Source: Oehlia diaphana
Lineage: Eukaryota > Glomeromycota > Glomeromycetes > Glomerales > Glomeraceae
Assembly (NCBI GenBank): GCA_003833135.1
Contig: QZLH01000605.1
Span: 51,996-69,192, forward strand
Length of the DNA: 17,197 bases
Direction: 5' to 3'
Position 1 is the stretch's first letter; every line of letters starts with the position of its first letter. Positions 1-8,672 of this stretch are shown here, in pieces. Under the pieces are notes generated by a model. The model was not told where the DNA came from. It saw nothing but the letters and a program-made list of their open reading frames with translations, and did no database searches. The translations under genes were made by a program, and so were the position numbers.

Positions 1-756
1 TAAGTTAACTCGTGACTGATTTAATAGTGGGATCGTGAGAGTCTATATAATAAAACACTTATTGTATAGGTCTTTAGGCAATACTTTGCTGTTTTCGATC
101 TCAACCATTTGATCGGTCAGATTGTACCACTTCGTGGCACAATCTGATCCAATCAAATGGCCTCAATCGAAAACTGCCTAAATACTATACAATAAGTATA
201 TAATACGGACCAGAATGATCATCATTGCTTTTATATTAGATCTAATATCAAATTCAGAAATTAATATTACCAATTGATTTTAATGTGTCAATAAATTTAT
301 TGTATAATCTTTATAATAAATTCAATCATTTTATTATAATCATGATGTGCTAAATATCGGTACGACATGTATATGGTCATATATTAATATTATTAAATTT
401 AATATGAAGATTATGAAAAAGTAAAAATTTCACGATCTGATGTGGCACGAAGTACCACTTTCGTACCATTATTAAGCACGCTCGTACAATAACATACAAT
501 TACTGTATACAATTGAAAACATTTTAATGCAGTAAACAAATGTAAATATTCTTTTAAATGGTCAAATGATCAGGTAATTACTTTTTACGCGAACACTGGC
601 TACAATTATAATTTAAAAATTTTCTTGTTATTGAATTTAATTTTATATATGTACAGTACATAAATAGTCTTCCCTAAATAAAAAATTTCTTAAATACCAT
701 AAAAATAAATAAATAAATAATAGTTATTTTATAATTTTATTATATTGATTTCAATA
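1..756. other. Gene-free AT-rich flank
   Basis: I see no credible coding frame here. The stretch holds the inverted-repeat element at 53-197 and a short relic at about 431-470 that shares its core with that element. The rest is AT-rich sequence with short AAAT microsatellite (about 700-720). Confidence 0.6.
53..197. repeat. Inverted-repeat (MITE-like) element
   Basis: Nearly the whole interval folds back on itself. ACTTATTGTATAG at the left is matched by CTATACAATAAGT at the right. Further in come TTTAGGCA, TTTTCGAT, CCATTTGAT and CAGATTGT, each with its complement in mirrored order, around a CCACTTCGTGG loop. The flanks share ATATAATA (45-52 and 198-205), a possible 8-bp target duplication, but four extra bases sit between the left copy and the start of the inverted repeat, so the ends are uncertain. 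There is no coding capacity. I infer a non-autonomous DNA transposon; the superfamily is not known. Confidence 0.65.
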
Positions 757-946
757 AGGGGATGGCCAGAAATGACGTAATTTAAATTGACCCCCCCCCA
801 TGTCATTATTTATTTTAGGAAATGTAAAATTAAATCATAATTCTGGCTAGAATTATATTAACTACAAGTGTCTAAAAATGGAAGATGAGTAACATCATCA
901 TGGTCTTAACCCCCTTAGGAAATGACGTCATTTCTGGCAGTCCCCT
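757..946. repeat. MITE-like element with AGGGGA-GCCAGAAATGACGT ends
   Basis: The left end reads AGGGGATGGCCAGAAATGACGT and the right end, on the other strand, reads AGGGGACTGCCAGAAATGACGT, giving about 22 bp of terminal inverted repeat with two mismatches. AATA flanks both sides (753-756 and 947-950), a possible short target duplication. A run of nine C bases lies inside. There is no coding sequence. A related, more decayed region sharing several words lies at about 13380-13560. Confidence 0.6.
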
Positions 947-2610
947 AATAGGAGTTGTATTATTTTTTTATATTTCAAAAATCATATTGCCATGTTTTGT
1001 ATTGTATTATGATACATAATTGTCCATAAATAAATCATGTTATTCATTTAAGATAATTAAAATGGAATTTAAATCAGTCATATTTTTTCAAGTGCTTAAA
1101 TTACACTATACAATATTTTCATATAGTTTGACAAAATTTTTGTAAAATTGATATCTATATTTGTTAAACAACATAGTTTTTCAAAACTTGATTAAAGTGT
1201 TTACAAATTCGATAATACTGTAATATATTGTTATTCGTTACTATTTATTTACAACTTTGACAATACAAAAAAGGCAAGAAATAAATATACTGTATACACA
1301 ATATTTTATGCTTTATAAATATATAAATATTCAAATAATAATTATAAATATCATATGAAATTAGTTGATTCAAATAATATATAAAACTACCCAAGAAAAA
1401 ATTACAGAAAAAATCTAAAATCTAAGAATTTTATAAATAAATTAATAACAAATAATTATTTAACTTATAAATAAATATTCTGCTTTCTATTTAATATATA
1501 AAAAAGAAAACAGGAAAAAGAAAAATCAATGTTTAGAAAGTCAATAAAATTAACAAAGCTAGATATATAAGGTCAGAGCATACTAAAGAAAAAAAAATGG
1601 CATTTGGTAAAGATTGTTAATTTGAATACTCCACAAATTAAAGATGTCTTAGTGATTTCAACATTTTAGGAACAGACCTGAATTAAAAATTTATTGTTAT
1701 AAAAATATATTGGTCGGCTTCCGTAAATTTAAAATAAATTAAAATATTAAATTATAAAATTATTACTACTAGATAATATTTGCTATAATAGAATGTCAAA
1801 ATATTATATAATGAAATAACATATTGTATATATTTATTGAAAAAATATTTTATTATATAAGGTCTAGTTATATGATCTAAATACAAAGATTTTTTAGCAA
1901 ATTTGCAAACATATATAATTAAAAACTGAATATAATAGACATGATTAGTTTAATAATAACTTTAAAAATTTAAAGAGAGTTATATAATAAAGATAATTAT
2001 AATTTCTGTTAAAATATATCTAATATTGTGATAATTGAATGTAACATAGTATTATCTTTCTGGTAGATTATTGATAAATTCTTTTCAAATAATACATTCA
2101 TTTTTCTCTCATGAACTTATCATCTAAATATGATCAAGAAAAAATATCTGAATAGTCTTATAATAAATAAAATATAACTACACCGTAATCATACATAATT
2201 AGGATTCAGTTGATTCTTTTTATTATGTTCATTTACTAATAGTCTTAAAATTTTGATCTATATTATTCACTTTTGCAAAAGTAGATTCACAAATTTTATT
2301 GTATAATAATTTTATTATTTTACCAGTTGGTAGATGCCCAGACTGAACAATTCATAACACAGTCTGGAAGTGTCAGATACTGATGATGATAATCCAAATA
2401 AAATGCAAGATTACCATTTCAAAAACTGTCAAAGTATGGTTTAATTAAGAAATCTTCAATACACTAAATACACTAGATAAAAACTTTACAAATTATGTCT
2501 AAAGCAAGTCTGGAAAAACATTTGTTCAGAATATCTCAGTAAGAATGCCATGTAAAAAAAAGACTTATATTTAATTTAAAGTAATTTATTTATTTAGATA
2601 ACAATACTTT
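947..2610. other. Gene-free AT-rich intergenic region
   Basis: This interval is very AT-rich and has dense stops in all frames. The one local structure I can support is a hairpin at 2338-2367, with CCAGACTG pairing to CAGTCTGG around a 14-base loop. No gene, RNA or promoter is recognisable. Confidence 0.55.
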
Positions 2611-2721
2611 TTAACTAACAAATATTTCTTCCGCCTGGGTGCCACCCAAAGTCAGATTGCGAAGGCGAGATGAAAAGTTAACAAAGGTGGTAACTGTGGT
2701 AACGAAGATGAAATGATGTAA
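2611..2721 (-). pseudogene. Short coding-like relic, unidentified
   Basis: This is a GC-richer island in AT-rich surroundings. On the minus strand it is open for 36 codons and contains SRLRNLTLGGTQAEEIF, preceded by a Thr/Val-rich stretch from a GTTACCAC-type repeat. There is no obvious start or splice site. The composition suggests a remnant of a larger coding region, possibly from a transposon. I cannot name the family. The piece also contains the short palindrome GGGTGCCACCC. Confidence 0.25.
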
Positions 2722-3487
2722 TTAATACTGATAAATTAGTATGAAATATCTTCTTTAGGTCAAAATATTATTAACATTTTCAATAAATTACTCAATTCAT
2801 TACAACATAGTATTCTTTAAAATATAAACAAATGTCATTAATGATAGTTGATTTTTGTGTTTAATTATTTTTGAACTTTATTTAATATAACGTAGAAAAA
2901 ATAAATATTTCATAGAATGTTCGCCGGTACTCAAGAAATGTCTGATGCTGACTTAAAAATGCAATAGAAAATTTTAATTCAATAATTAATATTTGCATAT
3001 ATTAGTAATAAAATAAATATAATTAAATGTTGGTTACTTCATGATGAAGAGGGGCAATATGATGAATTATACTATCTGATTATATAAGGGCTTCAGATTT
3101 AGTAAAAAACAAAAATGACATGGTCATTACAAGAAGTTTCTAATAAAGAAAATAAAAAATCATCATAAATGAATATTGATAAATTGATATTTGTAATATT
3201 GTAATATGTAATAACGCATAATAATACAGTATAAAGATTTATTGCCTGCCTGATACATGATATCGTAAAAAACCTGGAAAAAATCACGGGTAACGGATAA
3301 TATAAAATTATATCTCGTAAACTTTCGTTCTCCGCGTAAAATATTCAAAAACCATCATGAAATTTTGTTTCAAAATTCATATACGAAGCATTTTCAACAG
3401 AATTACCGTGTATTGCAATTTAAATATTATACATTTTAAATACATTGGTAAAAATTATATTCGAATTTCACATGAATGCATAATAAC
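2722..3487. other. Intergenic region, nothing recognised
   Basis: AT-rich sequence with only short, low-complexity reading frames of about 60 residues that lack coding-like composition. No repeat or RNA is recognised. Confidence 0.5.
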
Positions 3488-3544
3488 AGTTATTGAATGG
3501 GAGGGTAACGGGGTGACCGATATATTTACCTTCATTCAATAACT
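3488..3544. repeat. Perfect 12-bp stem inverted repeat
   Basis: AGTTATTGAATG (3488-3499) pairs exactly with CATTCAATAACT (3533-3544). A second inner pairing, GGTAA with TTACC, lies inside the loop. The structure sits just beyond the 3' end of the minus-strand F-box gene. It may be a tiny foldback relic or a 3'-end hairpin; there is no direct evidence of function. Confidence 0.5.
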
Positions 3545-3567
3545 ATAATTTATTAAACAAAAAATAA

Positions 3568-3573
3568 TTTATT
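3568..3573 (-). promoter_or_regulatory. Candidate polyadenylation signal of the F-box gene
   Basis: On the minus strand AATAAA occurs about 80 bases beyond the TGA stop of the F-box gene, a plausible place for a fungal cleavage signal. AATAAA is common by chance in such AT-rich DNA, so this is only a candidate. Confidence 0.35.
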
Positions 3574-3652
3574 ATTATAGTAGTCTATACATATATTATA
3601 CTAAATTAATTAATTTAAATTGCCCAATAAACTTTTCTAATTTCAAACATAT

Positions 3653-5287
3653 TCATATCATATAAATTCTTCTTGTTCTATTTGCTATATTACCATCGAG
3701 AGATGTTTCATGAAAAGGAATTTGTTTAATCCATTCAAAATCCTTAAAATTATTTTTTCCTAATTCAATATCATCGTACTTTTTAATTACTCCTAAAAAT
3801 TTATAATTTTCAATAAGATACGAATGTTCATCTGACTTATTAAGAGACATTCCGATTGTTTGTAATAACATAGGATGTTTCCCTTGCCAATAATGTAAAA
3901 ATAATTTAAATGACATTAATGATATTCTCTTAAACCGATTAGTTTGGAATTTAAATTCGAATTTAAATTTAAACAAACTATTTGGTGAAGATCTAGCCAA
4001 TGTTTTAAATATCTCTTCACAATTTTCTTCTCCTATGTTAAGATATAAACCTTCCAGAAATTGGCATTTAATTAATAACTTTTCTAATTCTAATATACAA
4101 CTTTTGTTAAAAGGAATTCCGAGATATTTCAAATTTGGACAATTTTCATAAATAGCTTGAATAATCCTTTTGCCATGTTCAATATCTATAGTAGAATATT
4201 CAATCTTGATTTCACAAAGTCCTTTTGAACTTTCAAATAAACTTATTAAATCATTTATAGGAATGTCTCTGGCTTTTAGAATTTGTAAAGAAGATAAAGG
4301 AGGTAAAGGAGGTAAAGGAGGTAAAGGAGGTAAAGAAGGTAATGAATAGGGAGAGAAAAAATTTGGAAAAAAGTTTGGCTGGCCATGAATCGATGAATAA
4401 TAATCGCCACATATTTCTAGACTTTTTAAATTTTTAAAAGATGAAAGTATATTTGTGAAGGGTTTCTTATTTGCGCTAAAATATTGAATATTTTTTGCAT
4501 GTCCAATCAAAGAATTTTCAAGACTTTTATATAAAGAATTACTGTTCGTCGTTCTCATATACATACTTTCTCCATAATAAAAATGAACCTTATTTAATTT
4601 TTTTTGACGTTGAATTAACTTAACGATTCCATTTTCGGTTACATTATCATAATTATAATCTTCCCGTCCTTCATGATTATAAATATTAAAATTTAATTCC
4701 TTGATTGATTTGCATATTTCTGCCAATCCAACTAAAACATCGTCTTTTGTTAAAGTGCTGCAACGAAAATATTCAAGTCCTAAAAGGCAATTTTCAACCC
4801 CAGGAATAAGATGTAATTGATAATCAAATTGGCGAGGTATATAAAGATGTGTAATTCTCATTTTTTCATTAATAAAAAGATTGAATATTTCATTATAAAC
4901 GTCTAGTTCTTCGTACTCCATGATATTAATTATTTCTTCCAAATCACTTAAATTCAAGTGTTTGCAATATCCAATATAATTAAATAAAGGTTTCTCATAT
5001 ATCGTGGTTAGTTTGAAAGTATCTCTTATTTCATTAGATAAATGTGAAATAATTACGTCTAATAGTGACCTCTTCTTTTTATCATTTAATAAGAATCTCT
5101 TGATTTCCTCTCGTGAAATTGTTTCGTTCTTCTTATCGTTAAAGTATTTCCAGGGATTTCTCCACAAAATTGGAATGATAGTTTCTGACCAAACTATGTC
5201 GACCGATAATAAATTATAAAGAGAATTACCATCGTCTTGTAACTCTTCAAATATTGTGTGAAGAATATCTTTATTGAGATTTGACAT
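3653..5287 (-). CDS. F-box-like leucine-rich protein, 544 aa
   Basis: Intact single-exon reading frame. The N-terminus has an F-box-like pattern: ILHTIFEELQDD at residues 8-19, then a tryptophan-containing segment and IPILWRNPW at 38-46. The rest is leucine- and isoleucine-rich with irregular repeats such as LEYF, LKSLEICG and LKYLGIP, as in F-box/LRR proteins. By family knowledge these are substrate adaptors of SCF (Skp1-Cullin) ubiquitin ligases: the F-box binds Skp1 and the leucine-rich part picks the target, which cannot be predicted here. The start is supported by A at -3, an A-rich leader and a TATA box. An odd feature is a Leu-Pro-Pro tandem repeat at about residues 316-333. No frameshift or internal stop is present. 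Such genes form very large families in Glomeromycotina fungi. Confidence 0.85.
   Translation of the reverse strand: MSNLNKDILHTIFEELQDDGNSLYNLLSVDIVWSETIIPILWRNPWKYFNDKKNETISREEIKRFLLNDKKKRSLLDVIISHLSNEIRDTFKLTTIYEKPLFNYIGYCKHLNLSDLEEIINIMEYEELDVYNEIFNLFINEKMRITHLYIPRQFDYQLHLIPGVENCLLGLEYFRCSTLTKDDVLVGLAEICKSIKELNFNIYNHEGREDYNYDNVTENGIVKLIQRQKKLNKVHFYYGESMYMRTTNSNSLYKSLENSLIGHAKNIQYFSANKKPFTNILSSFKNLKSLEICGDYYSSIHGQPNFFPNFFSPYSLPSLPPLPPLPPLPPLSSLQILKARDIPINDLISLFESSKGLCEIKIEYSTIDIEHGKRIIQAIYENCPNLKYLGIPFNKSCILELEKLLIKCQFLEGLYLNIGEENCEEIFKTLARSSPNSLFKFKFEFKFQTNRFKRISLMSFKLFLHYWQGKHPMLLQTIGMSLNKSDEHSYLIENYKFLGVIKKYDDIELGKNNFKDFEWIKQIPFHETSLDGNIANRTRRIYMI
4290..4343 (-). repeat. 9-bp coding minisatellite (Leu-Pro-Pro)
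   Basis: Four perfect plus-strand copies of GGAGGTAAA (4299-4334) are flanked by one degenerate unit on each side. Read on the minus strand the unit is TTA CCT CCT, giving Leu-Pro-Pro. The unit is a multiple of three, so gain or loss of copies keeps the frame. Confidence 0.9.
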
Positions 5288-5365
5288 GATTTTTTTTTTT
5301 TGTTCGAATTTTTTTTTGATGGAATTTTTATTTTTTTTTTGTAGAACTGAGTATTTATATATTTG
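5288..5365 (-). promoter_or_regulatory. A-rich leader and TATA box of the F-box gene
   Basis: Read on the minus strand, the ~55 bases before the ATG are almost pure A broken by TTCG and TTCC, a likely A-rich 5' leader. AAATATATAAATA (5353-5365), about 70 bases upstream of the ATG, is a good TATA-box candidate. Confidence 0.5.
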
Positions 5366-5372
5366 TCTAAAC

Positions 5373-5453
5373 CGATTACGTAATCGATCAACTTATGATC
5401 AGCTGATACAAACATCATTTTGAATGAATACAATTTTGGTTAAATCGATTTAA
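5373..5453. promoter_or_regulatory. Cluster of three perfect palindromes upstream of the F-box gene
   Basis: CGATTACGTAATCG (5373-5386) is a perfect 14-bp palindrome centred on TTACGTAA, a known recognition sequence of fungal bZIP factors of the Yap/CREB type. ATCAGCTGAT (5398-5407) contains the E-box CAGCTG. TTAAATCGATTTAA (5440-5453) is another perfect 14-bp palindrome. All lie just upstream of the TATA box, where operators are expected. Binding is inferred. Confidence 0.45.
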
Positions 5454-5702
5454 TTTCGGCCGTATCTATACTTTTTTGATAATGATTTACGTTTTTGTTC
5501 TTATTAATTTGTTTCAACCACTTCCTTATATGTCAATAAAAAAATCAAACAAAAGTAAATTAAACTCCGGTGCCTGCAGCCCATTTTTTTTGGTAACAGA
5601 AAAAACACCAATTATGTAACGAATCTTTTGTTTGATTGTCAATGAAATTGGAAATAATAATTCATATTGCATAATGCAATTGAATGCTAGCAAAAGCATA
5701 TA

Positions 5703-6050
5703 TTTCATTGTTAAAATTTTGATAGTTTAATTATTCATCGGTTAATAATATAATTAAATTTTTGTACTATTATGGTTTGTAATTGTAGCTGTGTCTTCAA
5801 AAATTAGAGGAAGAAAATCGTCAAGTTTGGTATATAATAACTTTGATACGTTTTATCTAACAAAAGTAAATCTTTCATTGTTACAAATCTATAGTTTAAT
5901 TATTTATCGACTAACTATATAAGAAATTAAAAAAAAAAAAAAAAATTTGACGAGAAGTTTGAATTTTTACTATTAATGATTTATAATTACGCTGCGTCTC
6001 TGCTCTTCTATGATTATGATTCCAAATTATTAAAAATTAGGAGAAAATTG
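5703..6050. repeat. Diverged direct duplication (~120 bp unit)
   Basis: The segment 5703-5820 is repeated in the same orientation at 5873-6050 with substitutions and a poly-A insertion. Shared landmarks in order are TTTCATTGTTA, ATAGTTTAATTATT, TTATAATT/TGTAATT followed by GCTG-GTCT, and AAAAATTAG-GAAAAT. AACAAAAGTAAA also occurs before each copy (about 5550 and 5859). The interval between the F-box gene and the next gene otherwise holds nothing recognisable. Confidence 0.5.
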
Positions 6051-6270
6051 TATAATGCTTTTATAACATTTTTCTAAGAACTTGAACAAAAACGAACCGG
6101 TGATACCATATTACTAAGCTTATGTCCCGTGATGATTATATTTGTATTTGATACAAATTAGGGGTTGTTTCTATAAAGATAATTCCAAATTCCAGGTTAC
6201 ACACGAATTCTTTATCGTTCTCCGTATTTCCGATAACATTTTCTCAATATTTTTAATAAAACTTCAAATT

Positions 6271-7175
6271 ATGAATAAAGTAAAATTTCGGTATTTGAGA
6301 ATTTTTCAAATCGTAATAACATTTCTCATTTGTTTAATTGGTAATATATACAGTAATTCAATTGAAGTCGCTTATTTTAACGGAAATTTATGTATATATA
6401 TATATTTATACGTATTTTATTTTATTTTTTTAAAAAAAAGAACCATCGAGAATTCACTCGTATGAACGGTTGAATAATTTTTATATCATGATTGTGATTA
6501 CCTCATTATTTTCATTAGGTAAATAATTATTATGTTTTATATAACTTTGTACGTAAAAAAAAAAAAATACTATTAATAATAACATATACTTAATATTCTT
6601 TCTAATTCTTTTGTCACTTTTCAAATATGATAGCATATAATTTATTTAGAGCAGACAGAGAATCCAGAATTCGTGTATCGGTCTTTGAGATTAGTATTTA
6701 ATATGTATGATAATAATCTTGATTCGTACGTAATATTTTATTAATTTTAATTAAACGAAATTTTGTCAAAAATATTAATAATTTATAAATATTCATATTA
6801 TTTTATATATAGAATATTATTGATTTTTTGGTTTTTTGCAGGTAAAGCAATATAAATTTTTATTTACTATACTTTTCTTTTTTTTTCTCTCTTATTATAG
6901 TTATTATAAACACTCTTACATTCTTTACAAGTTGGAATGATATGTGTTATGGATTTAGTGTAATTCGCTGTATGAGTCATATAATTGGTTATATTTTATG
7001 TTTGATAATGTTCCTTTCATGTGTAATTAGAGTGGATACCAAATCTGAAGATAATTCTCAACAAAATGATGATGAGGAAACTCCTTTATTAAATATTGAT
7101 GTTGATGCGGAATTAATTGATGATGAAATTGACGTGAAATGTATTGAAGCTGACAAGAAAGAAACTGAAGACTGA
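6271..7175 (+). CDS. Spliced small two-helix membrane protein, unidentified
   Basis: Proposed three exons: 6271-6340, 6650-6725 and 6932-7175, totalling 390 nt (129 aa plus stop). Exon 1 encodes a hydrophobic leader (MNKVKFRYLRIFQ, then VITFLICLI), a signal peptide or membrane helix. Exon 2 encodes QTENPEFVYRSLRLVFNMYD, bounded by a TTTATTTAG acceptor and a GTACGT donor. Exon 3 follows a pyrimidine-rich ACAAG acceptor, keeps the phase (TC|T, Ser) and encodes WNDMCYGF, a helix (MSHIIGYILCLIMFLSC), then an acidic tail containing EETPLL, which fits an acidic dileucine sorting signal. The donor GTAATT at 6353 would also keep the phase and add four residues. The stop at 7173 follows a 7-bp duplication. 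I do not recognise the family; exons 2 and 3 are better supported than exon 1. Confidence 0.5.
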
Positions 7176-7177
7176 AG
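7164..7177 (+). repeat. 7-bp tandem duplication truncating the acidic tail
   Basis: ACTGAAG occurs twice in tandem (7164-7170, 7171-7177). It shifts the frame and makes the TGA at 7173. Downstream, the frame consistent with a single copy stays open and acidic (EVDVVDTKLIKFDNSEG) to a TAA at 7237-7239. This suggests a recent frameshift that removed about 20 residues. Confidence 0.6.
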
Positions 7178-7239
7178 TTGATGTAGTTGATACGAAGTTG
7201 ATTAAATTTGATAATTCAGAAGGACAACATGAAGTATAA

Positions 7240-7668
7240 AATGAAATTGATATTATTATTTTATATTTAGAGAATTGTATAAGACAAAAATTCGTTAATA
7301 GTGTCTGTGGTGAACCAATTAGTTCCCAACGCTTATTTTTATATTATAAGATGATCGAGAACCAATTAGGTTCAACCACATTTTTGCGTAATGAGGTGTT
7401 TATTATTATTTGTATTTCTACATTTCACTTTAGGAATGGTTCCCGTCGAATTTTTTTTATGAAATGTACATTAAAATTATCCGAGTTTGTCCATATATTT
7501 TTAATTTATTCGTTGACGCAAGCGCGTCACTTGTTTGATTAAACTAAAGTTAAAAAAATAAATAAATATGTATATATATTCTTTTACATTTTTTTTTAGT
7601 AAAACATTAATTTGGTCTAATTTATTTTTCCTAGATGCTGCGTTGATCCCTTGACCGTACTGTACCGT
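7240..7668. other. 3' flank of the spliced gene
   Basis: No gene is evident. GAACCAATTAG is directly repeated (7312-7322, 7359-7369), and TGTGGTGAACC (7306-7316) is inverted against GGTTCAACCACA (7369-7380), so a short foldback is possible. AATAAATAAATATG near 7556-7569 could serve as a polyadenylation signal. Confidence 0.4.
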
Positions 7669-7870
7669 AGTAACACCACCAATTTTATAATTAAAATTTC
7701 GCCCCCACGTGACCGGTGATATTTAAGGGGTCGTGAAAAAAATAATTTTGGAAGGCAAAAAAAAAACCTTAGTCCCTCAGATAAATATAAACAGTGAAAA
7801 CGCGTTGGGATGTGATGCCGGTGATGAATATTATTAGGTCACGTGGGGTGAAAAATTTAGTGGTGTTACT
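7669..7870. repeat. Inverted-repeat element with AGTAACACCAC ends
   Basis: AGTAACACCACCAATTTT at the left mirrors AGTAACACCACTAAATTTT read from the right on the other strand. The similarity continues to CACGTGACC on both sides, giving roughly 35-45 bp of imperfect terminal repeat over 202 bp. No target-site duplication is clear. The CACGTG in each arm is a palindromic G-box/E-box. The element has no coding capacity and looks like a MITE. Confidence 0.6.
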
Positions 7871-8103
7871 GGGAAAGTGGACGTGATCACGCGCTGCGTA
7901 TCAAAAGTCGTATAACAAACATGCGTATATATATATTTAATCAGTTTTAACCGCTTAACGAAGTTTCAAACCTTTTTTTCTAAAAAATAAAAAAATGTAA
8001 ACATTAAATATAATACACTTCAATCATGCCCTTTTGTTAATGGAATTTGTTGTGAAATAGTCGTACCAATTTATAGAAAAATCCTTGGCAATATAATTTA
8101 AAT

Positions 8104-8141
<38 letters not shown>

Positions 8142-8150
8142 AAAAAAAAA

Positions 8151-8194
<44 letters not shown>

Positions 8195-8360
8195 CAATTA
8201 TTATATATCAAATTTATCAGAAGAATCAAAAAATATTTTTTAAAAAGTAAAGGAATTTCCACTTTATCAAACATTTATTTAATTATCATGTACTAGGTTA
8301 TTCTAATCTATTAACCCGTCTAAGACGGGAACAGGTCTAAACCCACTTACAAATGACTAA
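7871..8360. other. Intergenic region with long poly-A tracts
   Basis: Contains A runs of 33 (8105-8137), 10 and 38 bases (8153-8190); the first and last are both followed by TCTT, suggesting a duplicated A-tract. A perfect inverted repeat, CCCGTCT-A-AGACGGG (8315-8329), lies just beyond the RG-rich frame. Tract lengths may be affected by sequencing error. No gene is seen. Confidence 0.55.
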
Positions 8361-8495
8361 CTATTTTCTACCTCTATTGCTTCTATCTCTACCTCTATTA
8401 TTTCTATTGTTACCCTTACCTCTTCCACGATATGTCGTCCAACCTACCCTTTCGTCAGTCTTGCCTTCTTCATCTTCAACTTTACTTCTATCACC
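8361..8495 (-). pseudogene. Arg/Gly-rich C-terminal coding relic
   Basis: On the minus strand, 44 codons stay open to a TAG. They begin with an acidic stretch (KVEDEEGKTDERVGW) and end with RGRGKGNNRNNRGRDR-type repeats. Such RG/RN-rich tails occur in RNA-binding and gag-like proteins, but the piece is too short to assign. It lies downstream of the MULE relic on the same strand and could be that element's decayed tail or part of another gene. An in-frame TAA stands immediately upstream. Confidence 0.3.
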
Positions 8496-8672
8496 TTATT
8501 CACTGATAATACGCTTCTCACACTCTTAATACAATCCTTATCGGTTTCAATTTTTCTAACCTTGTTGAGCAAGAAGCATTGATGATATAGTATTCCTTGA
8601 GCTCTATCGGAGTTGGTTTTTTGTTGTAATAACTATGTTGACGTCTTCGTTTTCATTGCTGGTCTGTGGCTT

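Noticed and set aside
3099..3542. Three overlapping ~60-residue frames on both strands
   Set aside because: Low-complexity AT-driven translations with no motif, splice support or coding composition.
5004..5708. Short frames opposite or upstream of the F-box gene
   Set aside because: They are shadows of the F-box gene or of its A-rich promoter.
8105..8190. Poly-A tracts as a retroposon tail
   Set aside because: No LINE, SINE or processed-gene sequence ends at the tract and no target duplication is visible.
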